From positions 3,537 through 42,521 of the forward strand of contig LFSI01000084.1 in the NCBI GenBank assembly GCA_001512545.1: 38,985 nucleotides of DNA, in the 5' to 3' direction. Numbering within the stretch: the first letter of the stretch is position 1; each line of letters opens with the position of its first letter. Shown one piece after another: positions 1-9,287 of this stretch. A model generated the notes under the pieces. It was not told where the DNA came from and made no database searches. It worked only from the letters and a program-made list of their open reading frames with translations. Origin of the DNA: Clostridia bacterium DTU065. GTDB taxonomy: Bacteria; Bacillota; DTU065. The translations under genes and the position numbers were made by a program.

Positions 1-429
1 GACTCTAGAACCCGTAAAGAGAGAATTAATCACTATCTAGCTATGTTCGGCCTTACAGACTCGGCCCGTGACCTCATACAAAGCTACTCCCACGGAATGC
101 AGCAGAAACTTGCGCTCACCGCTGCACTTCTCCACATGCCCGAGTTGTTTGTCTTGGATGAACCGATGGTCGGCTTAGACCCCAAGTCCAGTCACCTGTT
201 TAAGGAGATCATGCGGGAGCATGTGGACCGCGGAAACACCGTGCTGTTTTCCACCCACATCCTGGAGACCGCAGAAAGGGTGTGCGACAGAGTGGGGATT
301 ATCCACCACGGCAAACTCATCGCCTGCGGTACCATGGACGAGCTGAGGGCACAAGCTGGCAGAGAAGGCGATACTCTAGAAAAGGTCTTCTTAGAACTGA
401 CCGAAGAAGGTGAAGACGGTGAGGTTTAA
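1..429 (+). CDS. ABC transporter ATP-binding protein (C-terminal part, 5' end outside window)
   Basis: The reading frame is open from the first base, so the gene begins upstream of the window and only about 142 residues are visible. The visible part holds a degenerate ABC signature (YSHGMQQK), Walker B with catalytic Glu (LFVLDEP), the D-loop (GLDP) and the switch His (STHI). The Walker A motif must lie upstream. It energises transport together with the permease encoded immediately downstream, which it overlaps by a few bases. The family is the ABC-2 type exporters (CcmA/YtrB-like). The substrate cannot be told from the sequence. An internal ATG at 43 could be mistaken for the start but would remove conserved sequence. 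Confidence 0.93.
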   Translation, partial: DSRTRKERINHYLAMFGLTDSARDLIQSYSHGMQQKLALTAALLHMPELFVLDEPMVGLDPKSSHLFKEIMREHVDRGNTVLFSTHILETAERVCDRVGIIHHGKLIACGTMDELRAQAGREGDTLEKVFLELTEEGEDGEV

Positions 430-2083
430 GAAGTTCTGGACCGTTTATAAAACGCTGATCAACGTTCACTTCGGCTTTTCTGCCATGAAGGACTTGTACT
501 TCAGGAGACGACAGCGGCTCTGGGAGCTGGCTTTAGTGGCATTGGCCTTGATCATTTCCATACCCTCCATAGCATTTGTGTTCGTCAACTTCGCTATCGG
601 GATCCTTGAGTTCGGTTCCATGGTAGGAGAACCTGAGATCGTACTGTCAGTTTCCATTGTAGCTGCTGCTGTAACGACTTTTACTTTTTCTTTGGGGTTG
701 GTGATCTCCGCATTCTACTTCAGCGAAGACATCAAGACTCTGATCCCCCTTCCGCTTAATCCTCTAGAAGTTCTCACCGCAAAGTTCGCTACGATATTTA
801 CCACCGAATACCTAGTTCTAGGGGTTCTTATCCTTCCTCTGTGGATTTACTACGGCATCAAACTCGGCGAACCAGCACTCTACTACGTCAAAGCCCTCAT
901 CGGCTTTGTGTTCCTGCCTGTGCTGCCTCTGGTCGCAGCTGCTCTCCTTGCGGTGGTTTTAATGAGAGTAGTCAACATCTCCAAACGGAAGGACCTCTTT
1001 ACCCTTTTGGGCGGACTGCTTCTGGTGTTTGTGATGATCGGAGGACAGCTATATCTGCAGATGCAGGCAATTCAAAACCCCGAACTGTTTATGGAGCAGC
1101 TCCTGGCGCAAACCACAAACTTCGTCAAGCTTTTCGGGAAGGCGTTTCCCCCTAGCGTTTGGCTGACAAGGGCGCTGGCAGACTCGGGAGCTTCGAGCTT
1201 TACTAACCTGCTTTTGTTCATTGGAACTGCTGCAGCCGGCTTTCTCATCCTCCTTCTGATCGCCGAGAAGGTTTTCTACAAGAGCGTGATTCTGGGGATG
1301 GAAGCAAGCCGAGCCAGTCGGAAAAAAGCCGCTGGCAATGTAGAGGTGGCATCGCGCTCGAAAGTCTTCTCTCTTGCTCTGTGCGATCTGAAGCTGTTTA
1401 TCAGAAATCCCTCTTACACGCTGAACGGCTTGATCAGCTATGTACTGCTGCCCTTTCTCCTGGTTTTCCAACAGCTGACCTTGAATGTATCCCTAGACGA
1501 GCTTGCGGGGTACTTTGGCGGCTTCCACCCTTCACTGATCATCGTGGTTTGTGCGCTGTACTTTGCAGTAATGGGCATGATGTCTTCGATGCCCTCAACG
1601 CCGTTTTCCAGAGAAGGCAAGTACCTCTGGAACTTGCGCTCTTTGCCGGTTTCAGCGTCTCAAGCGATGCTGGCAAAACTCGTTTCATCGCAGATTGTAA
1701 ACATCCTCGGCTCTCTTGTTGGCGTTGTGGCATTTGCGGTTATGTTTAAGCTGCCGCTTCTTCCGGTTTTTGCCGGCTGCATTTGGGGTATCGTGCTCTC
1801 CACAGGCACCTCCAGCTTATGGGTGTTCCTGGATCTTCTGCGCCCCATGCTCAACTGGACAAATCCCATAAAAGCCGTTAAATCCAACCTTAACGTGATC
1901 TTTTCCATGGTCGGCATGTTGGGGTTGATCCTTTTAGTTGGATCAAGAGCAGCCCACCATCTTAAGACTGGAACCTTGACCATGATGCTAGTTGAGTTTT
2001 CTGTAATCACCCTTATGGTTCTGGCATTGGGATACGGCCTCTGGAAGGCCTTTGGCGAAAACGCTTACAAATCCATAGTCTAG
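419..2083 (+). CDS. ABC-2 type permease, large membrane subunit
   Basis: This is the membrane partner of the ATPase just upstream, and the two stop/start regions overlap. The protein of about 554 residues has roughly a dozen hydrophobic segments spread over its whole length and a charged loop near residue 300 (RASRKKAAG). This matches the large 'putative ABC transporter permease' family of Firmicutes rather than the small six-helix ABC-2 permeases. I chose the GTG at 419 because AGAAGG ends 8 bases before it. A GTG at 410 is in frame but lies on top of that Shine-Dalgarno sequence. The substrate is unknown; an export role is inferred from the family. Confidence 0.88.
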   Translation: MRFKKFWTVYKTLINVHFGFSAMKDLYFRRRQRLWELALVALALIISIPSIAFVFVNFAIGILEFGSMVGEPEIVLSVSIVAAAVTTFTFSLGLVISAFYFSEDIKTLIPLPLNPLEVLTAKFATIFTTEYLVLGVLILPLWIYYGIKLGEPALYYVKALIGFVFLPVLPLVAAALLAVVLMRVVNISKRKDLFTLLGGLLLVFVMIGGQLYLQMQAIQNPELFMEQLLAQTTNFVKLFGKAFPPSVWLTRALADSGASSFTNLLLFIGTAAAGFLILLLIAEKVFYKSVILGMEASRASRKKAAGNVEVASRSKVFSLALCDLKLFIRNPSYTLNGLISYVLLPFLLVFQQLTLNVSLDELAGYFGGFHPSLIIVVCALYFAVMGMMSSMPSTPFSREGKYLWNLRSLPVSASQAMLAKLVSSQIVNILGSLVGVVAFAVMFKLPLLPVFAGCIWGIVLSTGTSSLWVFLDLLRPMLNWTNPIKAVKSNLNVIFSMVGMLGLILLVGSRAAHHLKTGTLTMMLVEFSVITLMVLALGYGLWKAFGENAYKSIV

Positions 2084-2161
2084 GACGGAACCTACGCCGA
2101 GGTTAAGGCAGAAGTTGGCAAAAGCACTTAGGGTAAGCTAGAATACTGGATTTAAACTTTC

Positions 2162-2197
2162 AAAGCGGATGTGCATCTTTTTGCACATCCGCTTTTT
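2162..2197. terminator. Bidirectional intrinsic terminator
   Basis: A perfect 14-bp stem (2162-2175 with 2182-2195) closes a 6-base loop. Ts follow on the plus strand, and the stem begins with AAA, giving Us on the minus strand. It sits between the convergent ABC permease and oxaloacetate decarboxylase genes and can serve both. Confidence 0.9.
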
Positions 2198-2204
2198 GAC
2201 CAGT

Positions 2205-3509
2205 CTATTTGAAAAGCTCGGGGAACATCACCCGCGAGAGCACGTCTTCGTCTGAAAGACTTGGGAACTGAGCTTTGGCCTTCTCCCAGCCGGGCTCAAG
2301 CCTGTCTGCGGGCCTTTCGGTCATTACCGGTTCATCGCCGATGATCTGCCTGCGGAACTCTTCATCGATTTCCCCTGGAGGCTTGCCGTATTCGCCTTTG
2401 AGGTAGTTTTTGGTGTCTACCAGAACGATCGACCACGGTCCCTTGGGCGATGCGACGTTCATCATCGCCTGGGTGCCGACCATCTGGCTCATAGGAGTCA
2501 CCAGCGGTGGATAGCCCAGCTTCTCGCGAACCCGGGGTACTTCGGCAAGGACTTCGTCGATTTTATTCTCGAGTTTCAACTGCTTCAGCTGATTGAAGAA
2601 ATTCGACAGCATGCCTCCTGGAATCTGGTAGCGCAGAATCTCTGCGTTGACCCAAGGCGGCACGATCTTGTCCTTATGCTTCTCCCGCACTTCTTTGAAG
2701 TGCTTGTTGACCTCCGAAGCCAGTTCGAAGTCGATCCCAGGATCGTACTCGGTTTCCATGAGCGTGGCCACGATCGACTCGGTTGCAGGCTGGCTGCTAC
2801 CGCTGCCTAGAGCTGAAAGAGATGTGTCAATTACATCAGCCCCGGCTTCGATCGCTTTGAGGTAGGTCATAGATGCAAGTCCCGTTGTCTCGTGAGAGTG
2901 GACCTGCAGCGGCAGGTCTACAGCCTGCTTGATTGCCCCGACAAGTTCGAAGGCAACATAGGGTTTGAGCAGCCCTGCCATGTCCTTAATGCAGATGGAG
3001 TCTGCTCCGAGATCTGCAAGTTTTTTGGCCATGTCTACATAATGCTGGATATTGTGTACAGGAGAAGTTGTATAAACAACGGCACCTTGGGCATGACCGC
3101 CGTACTTTTTCGTAGCTTTCATAGCGGTTTCCAGGTTGCGGATATCGTTTAAGGCGTCGAAGATTCTGATGATATCGATACCGTTTTCGATGCTTTTTTC
3201 GACGAACTTCTCCACAATGTCGTCGGGATAGGGTTTGTAGCCGAGAAGGTTCTGCCCCCTGAGAAGCATTTGGAGCTTGGTGTTTTTAATCAGCTTTCTC
3301 AAAGTTCTCAGCCTCTCCCAAGGGTCTTCGTTGAGGTAGCGAATGGAGCTGTCAAACGTTGCACCACCCCAGACCTCGAGGGAGTGATAGCCAATTTTAT
3401 CCAGCTTCTCTGCGACTTCCACCATCTCCGGTGTGGACATGCGGGTAGCCATAAAAGACTGGTGCGCATCACGCAAAATGGTCTCGGTTATACCAACTTT
3501 TCTTTTCAA
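2205..3509 (-). CDS. oadA: Oxaloacetate decarboxylase alpha subunit, carboxyltransferase domain
   Basis: The 434-residue protein is the DRE-TIM/pyruvate carboxyltransferase barrel that moves CO2 from oxaloacetate (or methylmalonyl-CoA with pyruvate in 5S-type enzymes) to biotin. Visible landmarks are the metal-binding start ETILRDAHQS, the catalytic lysine segment CIKDMAG and the metal-ligand histidines in VHSHETTG. Canonical OadA is about 590 residues and ends in a biotinyl domain. Here that domain is absent and is supplied by the separate carrier protein at 4673-5017. The start is a TTG with GGGAGG seven bases upstream. It is the last gene of a four-gene unit encoding gamma-like subunit, biotin carrier, beta and alpha. 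Confidence 0.92.
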   Translation of the reverse strand: MKRKVGITETILRDAHQSFMATRMSTPEMVEVAEKLDKIGYHSLEVWGGATFDSSIRYLNEDPWERLRTLRKLIKNTKLQMLLRGQNLLGYKPYPDDIVEKFVEKSIENGIDIIRIFDALNDIRNLETAMKATKKYGGHAQGAVVYTTSPVHNIQHYVDMAKKLADLGADSICIKDMAGLLKPYVAFELVGAIKQAVDLPLQVHSHETTGLASMTYLKAIEAGADVIDTSLSALGSGSSQPATESIVATLMETEYDPGIDFELASEVNKHFKEVREKHKDKIVPPWVNAEILRYQIPGGMLSNFFNQLKQLKLENKIDEVLAEVPRVREKLGYPPLVTPMSQMVGTQAMMNVASPKGPWSIVLVDTKNYLKGEYGKPPGEIDEEFRRQIIGDEPVMTERPADRLEPGWEKAKAQFPSLSDEDVLSRVMFPELFK

Positions 3510-3523
3510 GTAATTACCTCCCT

Positions 3524-4651
3524 TTATCCAAGTAATGCAAGAAGCATCCCTGCTGCAACTGCCGAGCCGATCACCCCAGCAACGTTAGGACCCATGGCAT
3601 GCATCAGGAGGTGGTTCTTCGGATCTTCTTCCTGCCCGAGCTTCTGCACTACTCTGGCAGCCATCGGCACAGCGGACACTCCTGCGGCACCGATCATCGG
3701 ATTGATCTTGCCTTTGGTAAGCTTATACATCAGTTTGCCCAGCAAAACCCCACAGGCTGTGGCCGTAGCAAAGGCAAACAGACCGAGGAATAGGATCTTG
3801 AAGAAGTCGAAACTGAGGAACTTGTCTGCGGATGCCTTAGTTCCCACAGAGATTCCCAAAAAGATGGTCACGATATTGATGAGGGCGTTTTGGGCCGTAT
3901 CGCTCAACCGATCGGTGACTCCCGTCTCTCTGAGGAGGTTCCCCAGCATCAGCATACCGAGGAGCGGTCCTGCAGACGGTACGATCAAGGTTCCCACAAT
4001 CGTCACCATGATCGGGAAGACAATCTTCTCTGTCTTGCTCACCTGTCTGATGGCTCCCATGCGCGCTTTGCGTTCTTCTGGAGTTGTCAGGAACTTAATG
4101 ATCGGTGGCTGAATAATTGGTACAAGTGCCATATAGGAGTAGGCAGCAATGGCGATGGGGCCTAGAAGCTCAGGTCCTAGTTTCGTTGTAAGAAAAATCG
4201 CCGTAGGTCCATCTGCACCGCCGATAATTCCGATAGAAGCTGCCTGCTGAGGGGTGAATCCCAAAAGCAGAGCGCCTAAAAACGTAATAAAAATGCCGAT
4301 TTGCGCGGCTGCTCCAAGCAGCATTGACTTGGGATTGGCGATCAGCGGACCGAAGTCGGTCATAGCGCCTATACCCAAAAAGATCAGCGGAGGATAGATA
4401 CCGTACTGGACCCCCAGTCCCAGATAGTACAAAAGCCCTCCAGGTTCTGTGGCTGTAGGTTCGGCAACCAGACCAGCCAAGGGGAGGTTGACAAGGAGCA
4501 TTCCGAAGCCGATGGGAATCAGCAAAAGCGGCTCGTAGTCCTTCTTGATTGCCAAGTAGAACAGCAGACATGACAGGGCAATCATGAACAGGTTGCCAAA
4601 GGTTAGATTAGCCAGACCGGAACTTTCCCAAAAACCGATTAGTTTTTCCAT
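3524..4651 (-). CDS. oadB: Na+-translocating decarboxylase beta subunit
   Basis: This 375-residue polytopic membrane protein belongs to the OadB/GcdB/MmdB family. It decarboxylates carboxybiotin and couples that reaction to Na+ export. The family hallmark [13 protein letters not shown] is present, and the length matches family members. A second glycine-rich conserved stretch near the C-terminus reads [16 protein letters not shown]. The start ATG is preceded by AGGTGAC. It lies 14 bases upstream of oadA and 21 bases downstream of the biotin carrier, so the genes are surely cotranscribed. The adjacent pyruvate-type carboxyltransferase makes oxaloacetate the most likely physiological substrate. 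Confidence 0.95.
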   Translation of the reverse strand: MEKLIGFWESSGLANLTFGNLFMIALSCLLFYLAIKKDYEPLLLIPIGFGMLLVNLPLAGLVAEPTATEPGGLLYYLGLGVQYGIYPPLIFLGIGAMTDFGPLIANPKSMLLGAAAQIGIFITFLGALLLGFTPQQAASIGIIGGADGPTAIFLTTKLGPELLGPIAIAAYSYMALVPIIQPPIIKFLTTPEERKARMGAIRQVSKTEKIVFPIMVTIVGTLIVPSAGPLLGMLMLGNLLRETGVTDRLSDTAQNALINIVTIFLGISVGTKASADKFLSFDFFKILFLGLFAFATATACGVLLGKLMYKLTKGKINPMIGAAGVSAVPMAARVVQKLGQEEDPKNHLLMHAMGPNVAGVIGSAVAAGMLLALLG

Positions 4652-4672
4652 ATTCTGTCACCTGTCTGTTAT

Positions 4673-5017
4673 TTATTTAATCGTCATGATCGTCGCACCA
4701 CTGTCGAGATTGTCGCCTTTTGCGACCTGGATGGATTCAACTACCCCTGCGCTTTCCGCAGTCACTTCGGTATCCATCTTCATAACCTCAACAATGGCCA
4801 CGACAGTGCCGTCTTCGACTTTGTCACCGACTTTTACCAGGATGTCTTTAACCAGCCCGCCCATAGGCGCCACAACCGGCGTTCCCGTAGCCTGTAGGGT
4901 CGGTTCTTCCTTCACCACCGCTTCACTGACCTTCTCCACAACCGGACTCCCCGATTTCTCGCTGACTGTTACTTCATAGCTTTTGCCGTTGACAGTCACA
5001 ATGTACTCTTTCTTCAT
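4673..5017 (-). CDS. Biotin carboxyl carrier subunit of the Na+ pump
   Basis: The 114-residue protein ends in a biotinyl/lipoyl domain with the biotinylation motif EVMKMDTEV, whose central lysine is the attachment site. The N-terminal 30 residues form a short beta-rich segment. An Ala/Pro-poor linker separates it from the APMGG start of the biotinyl fold. It carries CO2 from the OadA barrel to the OadB membrane subunit. Comparable free carriers exist in glutaconyl-CoA and methylmalonyl-CoA decarboxylases (GcdC, MmdC). The start ATG has AAAAGGAG upstream. A biotin ligase must act on it, but none is encoded in the window. Confidence 0.95.
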   Translation of the reverse strand: MKKEYIVTVNGKSYEVTVSEKSGSPVVEKVSEAVVKEEPTLQATGTPVVAPMGGLVKDILVKVGDKVEDGTVVAIVEVMKMDTEVTAESAGVVESIQVAKGDNLDSGATIMTIK

Positions 5018-5032
5018 AAGCTCAGTCTCCTT

Positions 5033-5272
5033 TTACCTGTTTGATTCGTAAGCTTGTATGGCCGCCGCGACGACTGCAATAAGCTCGCCATCGTCATCTA
5101 AGTCTGCACGTGGCGCTGCTTTTTGCAGTGTTGTAGTGCTGGCCTTTTCTTTAGGCTTATCTTTGACAAAAACCCTTACCAAGTCGATAAGGAGAGACAG
5201 TAGATAGAGGGTTAAGAACACCACTATTAAGCTGACAAATGAGACCTCAAGGCCAAAAACTAGGTTTTCCAT
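5033..5272 (-). CDS. Gamma-like small membrane subunit of the Na+ pump (OadG family)
   Basis: This is a 79-residue protein with one transmembrane helix near the N-terminus (about residues 7-30) followed by a charged, Lys-rich linker. The C-terminal segment has the acidic DLDDDGELIAVVAAAI pattern typical of OadG/MmdD-type subunits, which assemble and stabilise the decarboxylase. I chose the ATG at 5272 because GAGGTGAT sits just before it. An upstream extension to 5350 is open but adds a charged, non-conserved tail with no ribosome binding site. It is the first gene of the decarboxylase unit, directly after the hydrogenase operon terminator. Confidence 0.82.
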   Translation of the reverse strand: MENLVFGLEVSFVSLIVVFLTLYLLSLLIDLVRVFVKDKPKEKASTTTLQKAAPRADLDDDGELIAVVAAAIQAYESNR

Positions 5273-5358
5273 TCGATCACCTCGCTGCAACTGGGTTAAC
5301 ATACTTACTCTATTTCTAGCTTCAAAGCGGATATCCTTGCCAAACAACAAATACCCGA

Positions 5359-5388
5359 AATAACGCCGGGGAAACCCCCGGCGTTATT
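5359..5388 (-). terminator. Terminator of the hydrogenase operon
   Basis: A 13-bp GC-rich perfect stem (5359-5371 with 5376-5388) closes a 4-base loop and is followed on the minus strand by TTATTT-type sequence. It lies directly after the hydA stop codon and before the first gene of the decarboxylase unit. Confidence 0.85.
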
Positions 5389-7392
5389 TTATACCAAAGC
5401 TAGTTTATTCTTGATAAGTGCGACTAACTCCTGCGGTTTGAAAGAACTGGCGTTAATAATTTCATCACCGATCTTAACCGACGGAGCTCCTGCGCAGTTT
5501 TCGAAACAGAAAGTAGCTTCAATGCTCACTTTGTCAGCGAGATCTTCTGCTGCGATGAGTTCTCTCAGCTGCTGCATAGTGTCGTAGGAACCTTTGAGGT
5601 AGCAGGAAGTTCCCACACAAACCCCAACGTAGAGCTTTTCCTCTCCAGTTTCGCTGAGAGTGATGTTTTGACCTTTGATGCGGCGTCTAGACTGGTAGGT
5701 GGTGTGGAGGTTTTCGTGAGCAATGTCGCTTCCTGGTTCTCCTAGCCACTGACTGTAGAGCTTCTGAACGATGGGGTTCTGCTGGCTCTTTCTCAGCTGT
5801 TGGAGCTTATCGGCTTCGTAGAGACCCTTCATCCGCTGCTCGCGGGTGGTGGTATCGTTTGGCGTAGGTTGACCGGCGCCACCGATGCAGCCTCCGGGGC
5901 AAGCCATAACTTCAATGAGGTCGTAATGCACCTCGCCAGATTGAATCTTGGCAATAAGATCTTTGGCATTTTTCAAACCGTTTACTACGGCGATCTTCAA
6001 TTTGGCTCCGGAGATCTCCACTTCGGCTTCCTTAAGGCCTGTAAGACCCCTTGTTTGCTTGAAATCTACAGCATCGATTTCTTCGCCGGAAATAATCTCC
6101 GCTGCGGCTCTAAGAGAAGCTTCTGCTACGCCGCCGGAGCTGCCGAAGATTACACCTGCTCCAGACGTGAAGCCGAAAGGCATATCCAAGGCTTCCACAT
6201 CGAGATTGGCGAAATCGATTCCGGCTTCTTTAATCATGTTGCCGATCTCCTGGGTGGTAAGGACCAAATCTACCTCAGGCGTATCTCCCGATGAAAACTC
6301 AGGGCGTTTGGCTTCGAACTTCTTAGCGGTACAAGGCATGATTGAAATGAAGAAGATGTCTTTGGGATCGATGTTCATCTCTTTGGCCAGGTGGTTCTTG
6401 ACCAGTGCTCCGAACATACCTTGAGGTGAGCGGCAGGAAGACAGATTATCTAAAAGCTCCGGATGGAACTGCTCCACGTACTTGACCCAAGCAGGGCAGC
6501 ACGAAGTAAACTGAGGCAGCTTTTCAGACTTTTTGAAGCGCTCCACGAACTCGTTGGTTTCTTCCATGATGGTAAGGTCTGCGGTAAATGAAGTGTCGAA
6601 CACTTTATCAAAGCCTAGAAGGCGCAAGGCTGAAACCAGCTTGCCCAGGTTGATCTCACCGGGCTTTGCACCGAACATCTCGCCGATCGCGACTCTAACT
6701 GCAGGCGCGATCTGGGCGATTACCACTTTACCGGGGTCGTTAAGCGCGGCCCAAGCAATATCCGTTTCGTTCTTGATGGTTAAAGCTGCTGTCGGGCAGA
6801 CTGCTGCACACTGACCGCAGCTCACGCAGTCGACTTCCTCCAAGCCTTTGCCGAAAGCTGGCGTTACCTGAGCTTTGGATCCCCTGTGGGCAAAATCCAA
6901 GACGCCGATTCCCTGAATCTCACGACAGACCCTGACGCAGTCGCCGCAGAGAATGCACTTATTGGGATCCCGCACAATCGACGGGCTCGAAAGATCTAAA
7001 GCCAGGGTCTCGTCCCTGCCGCCAAAACGGACGTGCTTGATGCCGAAACGGTTGGACAGGTCCTGCAGTTTGCATTGACCCGACTTGGTGCATGTGGTGC
7101 ACTCTCTGTCGTGGTTGGCCAGAAGGAGCTCCAGAGCCATTCTGCGGATGTTGCGGACTCTTGGAGTGTTGGTCCTGACCACCATGCCGTCTCTTGGGGG
7201 TGTGGAACACGCTCCGACGATCCCCATACCGTCTACTTCCACAACGCACATGCGGCAAGCGCCGTATACGCTGAGTTCCGAGTGGTAGCAGAAAGTAGGC
7301 AGTTCGATACCTGCAAGTCTAACGACTTCTAGGACGTTTTTTTCATCTGTAAACTCTACAGGTCTTCCGTCTATATACAAGGTGTTACCCAT
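5389..7392 (-). CDS. hydA: NADH-linked [FeFe] hydrogenase, catalytic subunit (group A3, electron-bifurcating type)
   Basis: The 667-residue protein produces H2 using electrons from NADH and reduced ferredoxin together with HydB and HydC. Domains in order are: [2Fe-2S] ferredoxin fold (Cys 35, 46, 49, 62), His-Cys [4Fe-4S] site (H94, C98, C101, C107), two [4Fe-4S] clusters (C146-C156 and C189-C199 regions), and the H-cluster domain. The H-cluster domain has TSCCPAW (C298, C299), MPCTAKKFE (C354) and MACPGGC (C498, C502). From about 580 comes an extra thioredoxin-like [2Fe-2S] domain with CVGTSC and CFENC. All five H-cluster cysteines are intact, so it should be active. AAAGGAGG, inside the last codons of hydB, precedes the ATG. 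Confidence 0.97.
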   Translation of the reverse strand: MGNTLYIDGRPVEFTDEKNVLEVVRLAGIELPTFCYHSELSVYGACRMCVVEVDGMGIVGACSTPPRDGMVVRTNTPRVRNIRRMALELLLANHDRECTTCTKSGQCKLQDLSNRFGIKHVRFGGRDETLALDLSSPSIVRDPNKCILCGDCVRVCREIQGIGVLDFAHRGSKAQVTPAFGKGLEEVDCVSCGQCAAVCPTAALTIKNETDIAWAALNDPGKVVIAQIAPAVRVAIGEMFGAKPGEINLGKLVSALRLLGFDKVFDTSFTADLTIMEETNEFVERFKKSEKLPQFTSCCPAWVKYVEQFHPELLDNLSSCRSPQGMFGALVKNHLAKEMNIDPKDIFFISIMPCTAKKFEAKRPEFSSGDTPEVDLVLTTQEIGNMIKEAGIDFANLDVEALDMPFGFTSGAGVIFGSSGGVAEASLRAAAEIISGEEIDAVDFKQTRGLTGLKEAEVEISGAKLKIAVVNGLKNAKDLIAKIQSGEVHYDLIEVMACPGGCIGGAGQPTPNDTTTREQRMKGLYEADKLQQLRKSQQNPIVQKLYSQWLGEPGSDIAHENLHTTYQSRRRIKGQNITLSETGEEKLYVGVCVGTSCYLKGSYDTMQQLRELIAAEDLADKVSIEATFCFENCAGAPSVKIGDEIINASSFKPQELVALIKNKLALV

Positions 7393-7394
7393 TA

Positions 7395-9287
7395 TTACGC
7401 CTCCTTTATTGCGTTAAATGCGCATGTTTCTACACAAGCACCGCACTTGATGCATGTTAGTACGTCGATAGTGTGTGCTTCCTTGACCTTTCCAGAAATG
7501 GCGCCAACAGGGCAAACACGTTTACACCTTGTGCAACCTTTGCACAGTTCTGGATCGATTGTGTAGACTTTCAGCGCCGAGCAGACTTTAGCGTCGCAGA
7601 CTTTGTTCTCGACGTGACGCAGGTACTCGTCTTTGAAGTACTTCAAAGTTGTGAGTACGGGATTTGGCGCAGTTTTGCCGAGACCGCACAGAGATCCGTC
7701 GCTGATAGTTGCGCCGAGTTCTTCGAGAAGCTCAAGGTGCTCAGGCGTTCCCTTTCCGCCGACGATATCTTCGAGGATCTCCAGCATGCGCTTGGTGCCT
7801 TCGCGGCAGAGAACGCACTTACCGCAGGACTCAAACTGAGTAAAGCTCATGAAGAAGCGAGCTACCTCAACGATACAGGTCTTCTCGTCCATGACTACAA
7901 GTCCGCCGGAACCGATCATTGCACCAACCGACTGTAGTGAGTCGAAGTCCAGGTTAATGTCCAGATGATCTTCGGTGAGGCATCCTCCCGAAGGACCGCC
8001 GATCTGGACGGCTTTGTACTTGTTCCCGCTGAGGATTCCACCGCCGATATCGAAGACGATCTCTCTTAGAGTGGTTCCCATAGGAACTTCGATGAGACCG
8101 GTGTTTGCAACCTGGCCTGTAAGAGCAAAGGTCTTGGTTCCGGGGCTGTTTCCTACGCCCACACCTCTAAAGTACTCGGGACCCTTTGAAAGAATGATTG
8201 GGATGTTTGCCAAAGTCTCAACGTTGTTGATAACTGTTGGGCAGCCCCAAAGACCGCTGTCTGTAGGATACGGCGGTTTGGGATTGGGCATACCTCTCTT
8301 GCCCTCGATTGATGCGATCAAAGCCGTCTCTTCTCCGCAAACAAAGGCTCCCGCGCCTTCTTTGATGTGCACGTGGAAGGAGAAGTCCGACCCGAGAACG
8401 CTGTCGCCGATGATGCCGGCATCGATGGCTTCTTGAATGGCTATGCGGAGCCTCTTGATGGCCATAGGATACTCTGCGCGAACGTAGATGTAACCTTCAT
8501 CGGCACCAATGGCGTAAGCGCTGATGGCCATACCTTCGATCACTCTGTGGGGATCACCCTCCATAACAGAGCGGTCCATAAATGCACCTGGGTCGCCTTC
8601 GTCGCCGTTGCAGATGACGTACTTCTTGTCGCCTTTAGCGTTTTTGCCAAACTGCAACTTGCGTCCGGTGGGGAAGCCTCCTCCCCCGCGGCCTCTAAGA
8701 CCTGCAGAGATAATGTCATCGATTACTTCTTGAGGAGTCTTGGCCAGTGCGCTTTCCAGACCTTCGTAGCCGCCGTTGGCCACGTACTCTTCTAGAGACT
8801 CGGGATCGATAACGCCGCAGTTGGCCAGAACTCTTCTCTGCTGCTTTTTATAAAAAGGAATCTCGTGTTCCTTAGCAAATTTCTCTCCGGTTGTGGGGTT
8901 TTCATAGATAAGTCTTTCCACAATCCTGCCACCGACGATGGTCTCATTGATGATCTCTTCAACGTCGTCTAGCTTTACGTGGGTATAGAGAATATCCTCA
9001 GGTTCGATTCTCACCAGGGGGCCTTGAGCGCAGAAACCGTGACAGCCGCTCTTGGCGACTTTAAATGACTTATTATTATTGCAGTTATCTTCTTCATCGA
9101 GCACGCAATCTACGTTAAGTCCCTTTTCAGTTAATAGACGTTTAAACTCTTCATAAATCTCCAAAGACCCGCTTGCCACGCAGCCGGTTCCTGCGCAGAC
9201 AAGGATTCTCAGCTTACTTTTTTCCAGTTCCTGTTTGCATTTTTCTCTGAAAGCTTTGAGATCTTCAGTGGAACGCAGTTTTACCAT
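7395..9287 (-). CDS. hydB: NADH-binding flavoprotein subunit of bifurcating hydrogenase (NuoF-like)
   Basis: The 630-residue protein oxidises NADH and is the site of flavin chemistry in the HydABC complex. It has an N-terminal thioredoxin-like [2Fe-2S] domain (CAGTGC near residue 32, later CHGFC), then the NuoF core. The core carries the FMN-binding loop GRGGGGFPTGRKLQF and the NADH loop GADEGYIYVRAEYP. Next come the [4Fe-4S] motif ESCGKCVLCREGT and a C-terminal pair of [4Fe-4S] clusters (CKGCTRC and CIKCGAC). Its ATG overlaps the hydC stop by one base (TGATG) and its stop lies two bases before hydA, so translation is tightly coupled. The C-terminal ferredoxin domain separates it from simple respiratory NuoF. 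Confidence 0.97.
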   Translation of the reverse strand: MVKLRSTEDLKAFREKCKQELEKSKLRILVCAGTGCVASGSLEIYEEFKRLLTEKGLNVDCVLDEEDNCNNNKSFKVAKSGCHGFCAQGPLVRIEPEDILYTHVKLDDVEEIINETIVGGRIVERLIYENPTTGEKFAKEHEIPFYKKQQRRVLANCGVIDPESLEEYVANGGYEGLESALAKTPQEVIDDIISAGLRGRGGGGFPTGRKLQFGKNAKGDKKYVICNGDEGDPGAFMDRSVMEGDPHRVIEGMAISAYAIGADEGYIYVRAEYPMAIKRLRIAIQEAIDAGIIGDSVLGSDFSFHVHIKEGAGAFVCGEETALIASIEGKRGMPNPKPPYPTDSGLWGCPTVINNVETLANIPIILSKGPEYFRGVGVGNSPGTKTFALTGQVANTGLIEVPMGTTLREIVFDIGGGILSGNKYKAVQIGGPSGGCLTEDHLDINLDFDSLQSVGAMIGSGGLVVMDEKTCIVEVARFFMSFTQFESCGKCVLCREGTKRMLEILEDIVGGKGTPEHLELLEELGATISDGSLCGLGKTAPNPVLTTLKYFKDEYLRHVENKVCDAKVCSALKVYTIDPELCKGCTRCKRVCPVGAISGKVKEAHTIDVLTCIKCGACVETCAFNAIKEA

